Below, piece after piece: positions 7,953-16,157 of a stretch of DNA of 64,000 nt. Below the pieces are notes generated by a model, which did no database searches, had not been told where the DNA came from, and was given only the letters and a program-made list of their open reading frames with translations. Position 1 is the first letter of the stretch, and the number at the start of each line of letters is the position of its first letter. Made by a program: the position numbers and the translations under genes. The stretch is taken from the NCBI GenBank assembly GCA_026391715.1, contig JAPLDO010000041.1, forward strand, positions 1 to 64,000, in the 5' to 3' direction. The stretch is from Bacteroidota bacterium. GTDB lineage: Bacteria > Bacteroidota > Bacteroidia > Bacteroidales > FEN-979.

Positions 7953-8801
7953 ATGAATTTTCGTTTTAAAACCCGCGAGGTTCTTGTTTTTATTCTGGTA
8001 TCGCTGGGAATTTACCTGGCGTTTATCTTTGGATTTGCCTGGATCTATTATCGCACTGAAAGTATTGAAATGACGCCTTATTCCACGTCGTACAACTATC
8101 CCGGCAACGCTACGGAAAATGTGCGAATAAATTTTGAAAAGGCAGTATATTTCAGCATTGTATCCTTTCACACCATAGGTTTTGGCGATATTCACCCGGT
8201 TACTCAACTGGGTCGTCAGGTAGTGATGGTGCAATCAACTTTGTCGCTCTTTTTTACGGCTATTTTTTCCGGGTTTCTTGTCTATTTTGTCATCAAACGA
8301 CCGCAGGATGTATTTACTACGAAGAGAGTTTATATTCGTTTTCGGAAGGGACGGTATTTTCTTTCCTTGCGACTCGGCAACAAGGGGCGCGACATTATAG
8401 ACATGAAAAGTAAATTCGAGGCATGGACTATCGAAAACAATACCCGGATCAGGGTTTTCAGGATTGAAGAGGAGTTACCCGACCTTGAGAAGATTCTTTA
8501 TTACGACATCGACCTTGACGATCCTTCGGCAATTTCACTACGTCGCGCGCTGGTTGAAGCCATTGCCAACGGGAGTTTGCTTCATATAAAGTTTTCCTTT
8601 ATCGGTAACGATATCAAGACCGGCGAGCAGGTAGCTTATGCCAAATACTACGATTCGCGGCATTTGAGTTTCGGAAAAATGTTTCTGAATGTGTATTCCT
8701 GGGATGTAAATGGTCGGCGAAAGAATTTCCGGTGGGGGAATTTTGAGCGGATCGAACTGATGGACGAAGACAAAATAGAGCAGTTCAGGAAAATGGGTTA
8801 G
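7953..8801 (+). CDS. Two-TM potassium channel with Kir-like cytoplasmic domain
   Basis: A 282-residue membrane protein. TM1 lies at about 9-32, a pore helix at 62-73, the selectivity filter TIGFGD at 74-79 and TM2 at about 88-114. The filter is the K+-channel signature. The remaining 165 residues form a beta-rich cytoplasmic domain, beginning [18 protein letters not shown], that resembles the immunoglobulin-like C-terminal domain of inward-rectifier (KirBac) channels. That part of the call is by overall pattern. The gene is divergent from fusA and converges on the 8809-10539 gene with 7 bases between the stops. It should conduct K+ across the inner membrane. No partner is apparent. Confidence 0.88.
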   Translation: MNFRFKTREVLVFILVSLGIYLAFIFGFAWIYYRTESIEMTPYSTSYNYPGNATENVRINFEKAVYFSIVSFHTIGFGDIHPVTQLGRQVVMVQSTLSLFFTAIFSGFLVYFVIKRPQDVFTTKRVYIRFRKGRYFLSLRLGNKGRDIIDMKSKFEAWTIENNTRIRVFRIEEELPDLEKILYYDIDLDDPSAISLRRALVEAIANGSLLHIKFSFIGNDIKTGEQVAYAKYYDSRHLSFGKMFLNVYSWDVNGRRKNFRWGNFERIELMDEDKIEQFRKMG

Positions 8802-8808
8802 TGAACAT

Positions 8809-10539
8809 TCACTCCGTTGGTTCTTTATTTACTTCCAATGCCGCCATTTTCAGGTTCTTCCTTGTATGGAAAACAAATTTCCCGTTTCCCGCTTTTACAT
8901 GTATTTGTTCCTGATTTTGCTGGAAGCTGCAATCAATATGGCGTGAACGAGCCAGGTTAATCAGCGTTATGGCTTTTTCAATTCCATCGCCGCGCTGATA
9001 ATTGACTACCTCATCGGGAAGGGCGAGACGGTTCCCCTCATAAATTGATTCGTCAAGCCAGGATTGCAACTTTTGATAAGTCGCCTCCATGTCCATTTCA
9101 CGGAACAATTCAATTGAAACCGGATTACGCTCAAACGCCGCTTTGTAAAAAGGTTTCCAGTCGCATGAATCCATATTTCGCCCGGCATAAAATGCGAGGT
9201 CGGCAGTGGTGGACGCTGATTTGCGGAGGGCTGTAACAGAGGCGATGATCTCTTCGCGGGATTGGGATGGAGAGAGAAGAAGTTGGTAAGTTGGTAAGTT
9301 GGTAAGTTGGTAATTTGCAGAAGATAGAAAGGTTTTGTTAGTTCCTGGGAGAAGGGGTACGGTGTGGATGAATTTTTTCAGGTCAGGGAAAAATGAAGTG
9401 GTGTTTTCGAGTCCGGGGAAGTTTTCTTTTAATTTATGGATAAAGTCCTGATAAGGTTTTAAGTCGAAAAGAGCGATGTCGGGATCAATTCTGAACCGGT
9501 GGTCAATAGGTTGAAGATAAAGATCTTCCTCATCCATTTCACAAAACAGCTTGCGGCTGGTTTTATCGCCAAGCCGGTTTTTGCTTCCATGTTCATATCC
9601 AAAGGCTTTTTCGAGCCTGATATACCTGTTGGCGCCCTGGCAGAAAAAGCAGAGCTGGAAAAGTTTCTGATGTTGGCTGTAATCGCGCAGGAAACTCATA
9701 AAGATTTCAAAGTCAACCTCGGTTTCAAGAAACTTCGCGATTTTATCCCTGAACATGTTATATGAAGCCTGGTCAATGGTGGCTTCGGGATAAATAGAAT
9801 GGATGTAACCTGTACTGTGAGCTACATAAGTAACCTGTTCATGTTCCAGCGCGCGGCGAGCCAGCGAGGAAAGTTCGGTTCCATTAAACCACATTGACTT
9901 GGTGACGATCCGGCGGTTATTAGTAATCACTCCTTCGTCAATCATTACAAAATTTTGGGAATGTAAGGGAGTTCCCATCAGAAAAATTTTCTCCAGAGGA
10001 ACTTCTGCAACAATAAACAAAGCGGATGCATACAAACATGCGAGCGATACACATTCGCCCGCGCCTGCCTCATGACCGGGTTTATACCGGAAGGCATTCA
10101 TGGCTTCTACTGTTTCGGTTTTCCAGTAAGGAATTATGTCGGAATCAAACTTGTCCAAACCGAAGTGCCTGCGGATATCCATTGTGAAGTAGTATTTATC
10201 GCCTTCATATCCGAACAGGGCGTTTGAACGAGAGAGCATCTCCATATCCACAAAGTCGCTGAACCTGTTGATCTCGGTTTGTTTATCGGTGAGTCCCCAG
10301 GTTTCAAGATCGAGGTTGAAGTTGTAATGATCCATAATATATTGCTTCACGCGATGAACCTTTTTCAGCGGACCCATCTTTTTGATTCCCGCAAACCAGG
10401 GATCGTCGCGCCATTTCCATATCTCTGGCGACATAATGTTGGCAAGTACAAGAGCGTAAAGAAGTTCAGGGAAAATGAAAATTTCCATGTCGCTCAGCGT
10501 GAAGGCGGAACTGTATTTTTCGAGTGTTTTCTTATCCAT
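8809..10539 (-). CDS. Hypothetical protein with a transglutaminase-like Cys/His motif and an internal octamer repeat
   Basis: A 576-residue soluble protein I cannot assign to a named family. Residues about 158-203 read GECVSLACLYASALFIV followed by FLMGTPLHSQNFVMIDEG. The order Cys163, His193, Asp201 with this spacing resembles the core of transglutaminase-like cysteine enzymes, so a protease, amidase or cross-linking function is possible. No signal peptide or membrane helix is seen. The segment encoded by 9280-9314 is an octamer tandem repeat read as YQLTNLPTYQL, just after a low-complexity stretch. Because the unit is 8 bases, gain or loss of one copy would shift the frame and remove the last 170 or so residues. 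The gene appears intact here. Confidence 0.75.
   Translation of the reverse strand: MDKKTLEKYSSAFTLSDMEIFIFPELLYALVLANIMSPEIWKWRDDPWFAGIKKMGPLKKVHRVKQYIMDHYNFNLDLETWGLTDKQTEINRFSDFVDMEMLSRSNALFGYEGDKYYFTMDIRRHFGLDKFDSDIIPYWKTETVEAMNAFRYKPGHEAGAGECVSLACLYASALFIVAEVPLEKIFLMGTPLHSQNFVMIDEGVITNNRRIVTKSMWFNGTELSSLARRALEHEQVTYVAHSTGYIHSIYPEATIDQASYNMFRDKIAKFLETEVDFEIFMSFLRDYSQHQKLFQLCFFCQGANRYIRLEKAFGYEHGSKNRLGDKTSRKLFCEMDEEDLYLQPIDHRFRIDPDIALFDLKPYQDFIHKLKENFPGLENTTSFFPDLKKFIHTVPLLPGTNKTFLSSANYQLTNLPTYQLLLSPSQSREEIIASVTALRKSASTTADLAFYAGRNMDSCDWKPFYKAAFERNPVSIELFREMDMEATYQKLQSWLDESIYEGNRLALPDEVVNYQRGDGIEKAITLINLARSRHIDCSFQQNQEQIHVKAGNGKFVFHTRKNLKMAALEVNKEPTE
9280..9314. repeat. Octamer tandem repeat inside a coding region
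   Basis: The unit TTGGTAAG occurs four times (last copy with one mismatch), with a partial copy in front. It lies inside the 8809-10539 gene. Three-copy changes keep the frame; one- or two-copy changes do not. Confidence 0.9.
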
Positions 10540-10563
10540 AATGGGCGCAAAGATACTGATAAT

Positions 10564-10593
10564 GAAAAAGCCCGGAGCAATGCCGCGGGCTTT
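10564..10593 (-). terminator. Terminator after the T9SS Omp28-like gene
   Basis: AAAGCCCG (10567-10574) pairs with CGGGCTTT (10586-10593). Read on the minus strand it ends in a T run. It sits 30-55 bases past the stop at 10621. Confidence 0.7.
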
Positions 10594-10620
10594 CCTGATT
10601 CCAGGGATAATTTTCGATAA

Positions 10621-12966
10621 TTACTCAACCACGAGTTTCACTATCTGCCGACCTTCCCCGCTATCAATTCTGATAAAATAGACGCCTGATGCAAGGCTGT
10701 AGATATCAACAATATACCGCCCGCTTAGGTTTACATCAGTCATTTCCTTCACAATGGCGCCGAGGGCATTAAGGATGCTGATATTTGCCTTCATAGTTTT
10801 TACAGGGAAAATTGTGAACGACGATTTTGCAGGATTGGGGTAAACGGAGAACAACTTTGAACCGAAATGTTCCGGTAATCCAACGCCTACATCAACGGTG
10901 ACAACAAATTCGGCAGAGTATGACCCGCCGCCGCATGAGTTTACTCCCTGAACCTTGATATTTGCCGCTCCAACATACAACTGATTCCATGTGGCAGTTC
11001 CGGTTGTGGCAGTTCCTGTGATAGCGCCTGCATTTGCCGGGGTAATTTCCCACAAGTAAGTTGTTGCATAAGTCCCGCCGGTTGTAGTATAATCGGTAGT
11101 TGGCATAGCTCCCGAAAAAACCTGAGAAGGTCCGGCAGGTTCGCCAGGGGTTAACGGCGCCTGAGGATCAACGGTAATTGTTGCCGCTCCGTTCATGTTG
11201 TTTGTACAGTTTCCGGAGGTTGTGCCGGCTACTACAGAATAGCTTCCGGCGGTTATCTGATTCCCGAAAGATATAGCGTTTCCGGTTCCTGTGATAACAT
11301 TTGAGGTTGGTGAATTGTCACGGTAAAGAGTATAGGTAGTTCCGGTTTGTGAACCATCAAGACCAACTGCGATTCCGCTGCCGCCGATGGCGCAATAAAC
11401 GCCTCCGCCGGTGATATTAAATGCAACCGGACCGGGAGTAACGGTTATGCTCAACAACGCCGACCAAGCGCCTTCACAACTGTTGTTAACGCCTTTCACT
11501 TTCAGTGTGGCTGTTCCTGAAAAAACTGAACTCCAGGCAACAGACAAAGAAGTTCCATTGGGATATAATGAGCCAGCTTCTGCGGGCAGCAGTTCCCAGA
11601 TATAAGCGCCGGCATTGGAAGCCCCGGCAGTAGTATAGGAAGTTGAACCCGGATTCATACACAGCGAAGCCGGACCTGTTGGGATTGCCGCTTGTCCTGG
11701 CTGGGCGCTGATTGTGATGTTGAGGAATGACGTCCAAGGACTGTTCCCGCAGCCATTTACAGCTCTTACTTTTAATTGGGCGATGCCTGTGAATGTGTTG
11801 TCCCAGTTAATTACACAACTGGTTCCATTATTTGTAAGCGCTCCGGCAGAGGCGGGTAGCAGCTCCCAACTGTAACCGGTAGTGTTGGGTACTGCATTGG
11901 TTGTATAGGTCTGATCGGGAGGATCAATACATAAACCGTTTAATCCCTGTGGCGCACCGGGGGCAATGGGAGCGCTGTTCAAATTGATGTATGCCGGTTT
12001 TGACATTGAACCTGCCTGGTTTCCGGCAATATTGAATGCATTTAGGGTGACGTCGTAGGAGCCGACAGCATTGTAAACAACCACAGGATTCTGAAGCGTT
12101 GAAGTTGAAGGCGACCCGCCGGGGAAACTCCAGTTCCAGCTTGTTGCGCCTGTTGATTGATCGGTGAAGTTAACTGTCATTGGAGTACAGCCGCTGGTAG
12201 GGGTAGCTGAAAAGTTTGTAGGAAGCGGCAGCGCGAGAGCATTCAGCGCTTTTTTGGCTCCGTTGAAAATAGTTTTGGTTCCGTTGTCCTGAACAAAAGC
12301 AATCAACTCACAGTTATTGATAACCCATGAGGGATCTTTGGTAAAGGTTTGTGTCAGCGTTACCGTATTTCCTAAAGCAAAACTAATGGAAGTTCCACCG
12401 GCATCGGGAGCCATCAGACGCTCGGCGTCGTTTATCTCGCTCTGTCCCTGCCAGGAATAAACAATGCCCGATTCGGTAAGCGCCAGGTGGGCTTTCAGAT
12501 TTGTGGCGGTAATGGCGGCAACTTTTGTAATGGTAAGGGTTATTGTGTAGAGGTTCCCGACATTATAACCCGCGATATCAATAGTAAGCGGGGAAAGAAC
12601 CGCATATTGCTGGTTGTAAAGAGGCAGATACTGTGGAAACATACTCACCGAAGTACTACCGCCAACGTAGTTAACCGTACCGTCAAAGTAAGCTGTCGGG
12701 TAACCTGATATTCCGTAATAACCGCAACGAACGCCGGCGGCGGCATTATAAAATGGGTCGGATGAAGGATTGTAATTATGATATTCCAATACGGCTACGT
12801 TTGCTCCGCTCGCCAGCAGGTCTTGCGCGCCCATAGCAGAACCAGGACAATACTGACAACCCGTGCCGGTTCCGATTTCAAGAATTACCATATTTCGTTG
12901 CACTGCCTGAGAAAAGGCAAAGGAAATAAGAAACGTGGCGACAATAGTAAGCAGTGTGTTTTTCAT
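10621..12966 (-). CDS. Secreted Omp28-like protein with PKD and repeated Ig-like domains, T9SS sorting domain
   Basis: A 781-residue secreted protein. Residues 1-20 are a signal peptide. A thioredoxin-like Omp28-type domain follows, with CxxC at Cys37-Cys40 (TGCQYCPG). A PKD domain (about 250-335, ending WNWSFPGGSPS plus YDVTLNAFN) comes next. Then there are three related segments of about 85 residues, each carrying a W-E-(L/I)-(L/T)-P-A-x-A-G motif (WELLPASAGAL, WELLPAEAGSL, WEITPANAGAI). The C-terminal 75 residues form a T9SS type A sorting domain (YPNPAKSSFTIFPV to IDSGEGRQIVKLVVE). It should cross the outer membrane through T9SS and be attached to the surface. The role of the CxxC domain is unknown; redox or structural disulfide functions are both possible. 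Confidence 0.88.
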   Translation of the reverse strand: MKNTLLTIVATFLISFAFSQAVQRNMVILEIGTGTGCQYCPGSAMGAQDLLASGANVAVLEYHNYNPSSDPFYNAAAGVRCGYYGISGYPTAYFDGTVNYVGGSTSVSMFPQYLPLYNQQYAVLSPLTIDIAGYNVGNLYTITLTITKVAAITATNLKAHLALTESGIVYSWQGQSEINDAERLMAPDAGGTSISFALGNTVTLTQTFTKDPSWVINNCELIAFVQDNGTKTIFNGAKKALNALALPLPTNFSATPTSGCTPMTVNFTDQSTGATSWNWSFPGGSPSTSTLQNPVVVYNAVGSYDVTLNAFNIAGNQAGSMSKPAYINLNSAPIAPGAPQGLNGLCIDPPDQTYTTNAVPNTTGYSWELLPASAGALTNNGTSCVINWDNTFTGIAQLKVRAVNGCGNSPWTSFLNITISAQPGQAAIPTGPASLCMNPGSTSYTTAGASNAGAYIWELLPAEAGSLYPNGTSLSVAWSSVFSGTATLKVKGVNNSCEGAWSALLSITVTPGPVAFNITGGGVYCAIGGSGIAVGLDGSQTGTTYTLYRDNSPTSNVITGTGNAISFGNQITAGSYSVVAGTTSGNCTNNMNGAATITVDPQAPLTPGEPAGPSQVFSGAMPTTDYTTTGGTYATTYLWEITPANAGAITGTATTGTATWNQLYVGAANIKVQGVNSCGGGSYSAEFVVTVDVGVGLPEHFGSKLFSVYPNPAKSSFTIFPVKTMKANISILNALGAIVKEMTDVNLSGRYIVDIYSLASGVYFIRIDSGEGRQIVKLVVE

Positions 12967-13006
12967 AAAGATGTTGGTTTGGTAGAGAAATTGTGAAAAT
13001 TGAAAA

Positions 13007-13014
13007 CAAAAGTA
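13007..13014 (-). promoter_or_regulatory. -7 box for the Omp28-like T9SS gene
   Basis: Minus-strand TACTTTTG fits TAnnTTTG, 41 bases before the ATG at 12966. It lies in the short gap after the upstream gene, so the two genes need not be co-transcribed. Confidence 0.6.
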
Positions 13015-13015
13015 T

Positions 13016-14374
13016 TCATATTTTAATGATTTTGAAATATTTGATTTGAAATTTATCCCTGATGCAGATGAAATATAGTCCCGGTTGAACAGACTTACCT
13101 TTTTCGTTCATTCCATCCCATGATATTCTGGTTGAACCAGTATGAATTTTACCAAGGTAAATTTCCCGTACCAGTTTCCCCTGAAGATCAGTAATGTCAA
13201 TTTCGGTATCCTTAACGCGATCCGACAGAATTTCAATCAAACATCCCTGTTCCGCAGGATTTGGAAAAATCTTTATATCCTCAGTTATTTCTTCCTGCTT
13301 TCCGGTATTCAAAATAAAGGAATTCAAAATGAGTTCAGCATTTTCATAGTTTGAAGGAGGCGCGCCATTGAGCAGATGCAGATTAATTCTAACGTTTTCA
13401 TTCGCCGGCGCCGGAATGGCGGTTGAATTTGGAAATTTCCAGTAATGTGAATTACTCCCCCATTCGCTTTGAAAAGTCAGCGATTCTGCTCTCCAGTCAA
13501 AGAGATGCACAGAATGGTCAATTCCGGTTAAATTCATATTGAAGCGATCAATATTGCAGGAAATATTCCAGGGTTGAATAACATATTGAGAATTGTCGTT
13601 ATTTGGATCTCCCCATCTTGAAAATTCGAAATCAATTTCCCTGAAGTATTTAACAGGAGGTTGCGCCAATTGAGAACAATCATCCCATGTAAAAATACCG
13701 ACGATAATATTGGGATCAAGTAAATCCACGCGACTGCCAATTTCGAACCGATACCGGTTATAACCCTGCGATGTTTTACAGATCAATTCAGAGCAATGCC
13801 AGTCATTTCCGTTTTTTGCTATTCTGAGATGTAATCGCCCCTGGTTATCAACCCATACCATTGAATCGTTATCATTGAAAATATTCGGTCCGGGACCCAA
13901 AGGCATTAAACTGCTGCCGACAGATTTTTTTACTATCCAGTCAAATCCCGACCACGAGATTGTTCTATCGCCATGAGGGCGGCATGAAACCGCGTATGGA
14001 TATGAAAATAATTCACCCGGAATATCTCCTCCGCTTAGAATTGGCGGGTTGAAGGACAATGGGATTAAGAAAGCTATGATTTTGGTTGCGAATTGGTCAA
14101 CTCCTCCCGTAACGATATTTGCCGTGAAAGTTGAATCTGTCTGAATTGGCGTAACCGGATTTGAAGCAAAAGGTTTAGTCCACCATCCACCCGCCTCCTC
14201 GGCAAAAATATAAACCGCAACTCCGCGATCGTTGAGAGTTGTGTTTTGAACTTTTCCCTGTAATAAACTGGTATTCCCCCAATCGGGTAAAAAAGTAAAT
14301 TGAATTGAAGGATTGGTTTGCGTAAAACACGCCTGACTTAATAAAATGAGAAGCCCCGGAATAAGATTTTTCAA
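13016..14374 (-). CDS. GH16-like secreted glycan-active protein with T9SS sorting domain
   Basis: A 452-residue secreted protein with a signal peptide (1-19). The central region (about 135-350) has the shape of a glycoside hydrolase family 16 (concanavalin-like) domain. It carries the signature EIDFE, with Glu246, Asp248 and Glu250 in the nucleophile / assisting / acid-base order, preceded by REIDFEFSRWGD. The C-terminus (about 366-452) is a T9SS type A sorting domain with a FlgD-like ISWDGMNEKG segment and the end KYFKIIKI. GH16 enzymes cut beta-1,3/1,4-glucans or galactans, but some family members only bind. The substrate cannot be inferred. No other carbohydrate gene adjoins, so this is not a typical polysaccharide-utilisation locus. 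Confidence 0.78.
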   Translation of the reverse strand: MKNLIPGLLILLSQACFTQTNPSIQFTFLPDWGNTSLLQGKVQNTTLNDRGVAVYIFAEEAGGWWTKPFASNPVTPIQTDSTFTANIVTGGVDQFATKIIAFLIPLSFNPPILSGGDIPGELFSYPYAVSCRPHGDRTISWSGFDWIVKKSVGSSLMPLGPGPNIFNDNDSMVWVDNQGRLHLRIAKNGNDWHCSELICKTSQGYNRYRFEIGSRVDLLDPNIIVGIFTWDDCSQLAQPPVKYFREIDFEFSRWGDPNNDNSQYVIQPWNISCNIDRFNMNLTGIDHSVHLFDWRAESLTFQSEWGSNSHYWKFPNSTAIPAPANENVRINLHLLNGAPPSNYENAELILNSFILNTGKQEEITEDIKIFPNPAEQGCLIEILSDRVKDTEIDITDLQGKLVREIYLGKIHTGSTRISWDGMNEKGKSVQPGLYFICIRDKFQIKYFKIIKI

Positions 14375-14472
14375 TCAGTTATTTCCAAAATTTGTTTAAT
14401 TCGTTGTTAAATATAAAAGGTTTTGAATTACCCGCGTTGAAATTACCCGCGATTCAATCATATTTAATTTCC

Positions 14473-14646
14473 TTAACCAATAAAGATTTTTTCATAAGAT
14501 GAGCATGAATCAAGAGTTTCCCAGTTCCTTAAATTTTTTATAATTGCAAGGTTTGTAATTGCCGGAAGATATTTCGGATAAATTTTTATTGCCTTTTCAC
14601 AACATTCAATTGCTGTTTGCTTATCGCCAAGATGACCGTAGCATAC
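14473..14646 (-). pseudogene. Remnant of a TPR-repeat protein (C-terminus only)
   Basis: On the minus strand a frame opened by a TGA (14647-14649) runs to a TAA at 14473-14475. It translates to about 57 residues, including YGHLGDKQTAIECCEKAIKIYPKYLPA in two pieces of TPR signature (G-x-x-x-A-I-x-x-x-x-x-A-I-x-x-x-P). There is no start codon and no upstream continuation, so this is the tail of a lost tetratricopeptide-repeat gene. The remaining sequence is well kept, suggesting recent loss by deletion of the 5' part. A three-copy octamer repeat (14668-14691) lies at the broken end. Confidence 0.7.
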
Positions 14647-14667
14647 TCAATTTCATTTTAGACTAGG

Positions 14668-14691
14668 CTGAAATCTGAAATCTGAAATCTG
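14668..14691. repeat. Octamer tandem repeat (ctgaaatc x3)
   Basis: Three exact copies of CTGAAATC-type units in 24 bases, between the TPR remnant and the stop of the porin-like gene (14699). Confidence 0.9.
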
Positions 14692-14698
14692 TTTATTT

Positions 14699-16042
14699 TC
14701 AGAAATAGTAGTAAACTCCGATCAGTAACCGCAAGTTTCCGATCTCTTTCGAGTCAGATACAGATCCGTTTTTATTGATTGTTCCATAAGCTGCAACTGT
14801 ATAATCAATTTCACCGCCTATCTTTAGCTTCTTCACAGTTAGTATAAGGCGTGGCGTTATCCGGTAAAGGTAGTCAATATCTGCTCCGCGCGAATAAAAA
14901 GGACCTGTGACGTCTGTACCGGCGCCAAGGTTTTTACTATACCCACCGTAAATGCCGGTCTGCCATTTCGCGCCGTTGGTTTTGAATTCGCCCCATACCG
15001 ATCCGGTTGCGATTTGCGCATAATCAACGGTTCCTTTTGTAGGGTCGGTAACGCTTTTCACGGCATAACCGCCAATCATGTTGAAGGCATAGCAATCCTG
15101 CCCGTAAACGCCTCCCAGTTTCATGGTTACTTTGGGGAGTTTTAGTTTGGTAAAGAAATTAACGGTGAAAGCCGGGGATTTGGCATCGGTCGCGTAAGTT
15201 GACGCTACTGGGTTATAGTGTTTCACCAGGTTGTTAATTACCGTATCATAAGCCGCTTTTGTAACTACTTCGGTATTCAGTCGCGGAGTGAGGATGAGAT
15301 AATCAACACTTGCGCCAATGAGGAATTCCCTTTGCATTTCATCATTTTTAACGCCATACTGTATCTGGAAATTTCCTTCGGGAATCATTGAATTTCTAAG
15401 GTATTTCGGACTTGGCCCGTCGGGTCCGTTACTCGTGACGTCAAGTTGCGCAATAGCGGTGAGGATAAACTTAAACCTCCCTGCTTGCTGAGTAAGGCGA
15501 ATCTGAGGGTTACGGCAAAAAACAAGAAACGGCGCGCCGGTGGTGAGTGTAACAACCTCAGGCGCGCATGCTGGAACAAACATCGGGTGCCAGTATTGAC
15601 CCAATTGCAGTTCGGTTTTTGTCCAGTTCAATCTGATATAAGCGTGCCGCAGTCGCAGGGAGTTGATGTTTGCATTGGCATTTCCATAGAACTCAGCCTC
15701 GATAAGCCCTGAAGTTTTTGCGCCAAAAATATCGGGACCACTCATGGCGCTTGTGATTCTGGTCTGGATACTCAGGAAATTGAAAGTCCCTTTCGCATTT
15801 ATATCGTTTCCCTCGGCGTCCAACTTGATATTTTCAGGATAAAAAAGCCACTCTCCATCGCGTGCCATCACTGTTTGCCGTGTATCAAAGAAAATATCGC
15901 TGTTCACAAACCCGGAAAAATTGATTCCAAATAAAGGCGTTTTCTTTTCAGGCAAATTTGAAACGTTTTCTTTTGACTGGGCAGAAGCAAATATCGTCCA
16001 AAGCATTATAAATAACAAAACAGGAAGGAAGCGGTTTTTCAT
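14699..16042 (-). CDS. Outer-membrane porin-like beta-barrel protein
   Basis: A 447-residue protein with a cleavable signal peptide (1-21, ending ASAQ) and a mature part built of alternating amphipathic strands. It ends in an aromatic residue, ...LRLLIGVYYYF, typical of outer-membrane barrels. Segments such as FINSDIFFDTRQ-like and RLRHAYIRLNWTKTELQLGQYW recall porins that carry hydrophobic or small solutes (DcaP or Gram-negative porin families), but I cannot fix the family. The gene stands alone between the TPR remnant and the divergently transcribed acyl-CoA synthetase. No substrate is indicated. Confidence 0.72.
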   Translation of the reverse strand: MKNRFLPVLLFIMLWTIFASAQSKENVSNLPEKKTPLFGINFSGFVNSDIFFDTRQTVMARDGEWLFYPENIKLDAEGNDINAKGTFNFLSIQTRITSAMSGPDIFGAKTSGLIEAEFYGNANANINSLRLRHAYIRLNWTKTELQLGQYWHPMFVPACAPEVVTLTTGAPFLVFCRNPQIRLTQQAGRFKFILTAIAQLDVTSNGPDGPSPKYLRNSMIPEGNFQIQYGVKNDEMQREFLIGASVDYLILTPRLNTEVVTKAAYDTVINNLVKHYNPVASTYATDAKSPAFTVNFFTKLKLPKVTMKLGGVYGQDCYAFNMIGGYAVKSVTDPTKGTVDYAQIATGSVWGEFKTNGAKWQTGIYGGYSKNLGAGTDVTGPFYSRGADIDYLYRITPRLILTVKKLKIGGEIDYTVAAYGTINKNGSVSDSKEIGNLRLLIGVYYYF

Positions 16043-16112
16043 GCAAATACTTTTTAAGTTTCAGGCAGCAAAATAAGCCATTTTAAACGGTTTTTAAAAT
16101 AAAATTTAACCG

Positions 16113-16120
16113 TAACTTTG
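16113..16120 (+). promoter_or_regulatory. -7 box of the acyl-CoA synthetase/GNAT gene
   Basis: TAACTTTG fits TAnnTTTG and lies 38 bases before the ATG at 16158. Confidence 0.65.
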
Positions 16121-16157
16121 CAATCCGTTCCAACAACTCGCCGCTTCGCTCCCTTCC

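Noticed and set aside
7794-8234. Longer N-terminus of EF-G
   Set aside because: It would cover the fusA promoter box and the first 280 bases of the K+ channel gene, and the extra residues match nothing in EF-G.
13016-14374. Polysaccharide-utilisation locus around the GH16-like gene
   Set aside because: No SusC/SusD pair and no further glycan enzymes are present.
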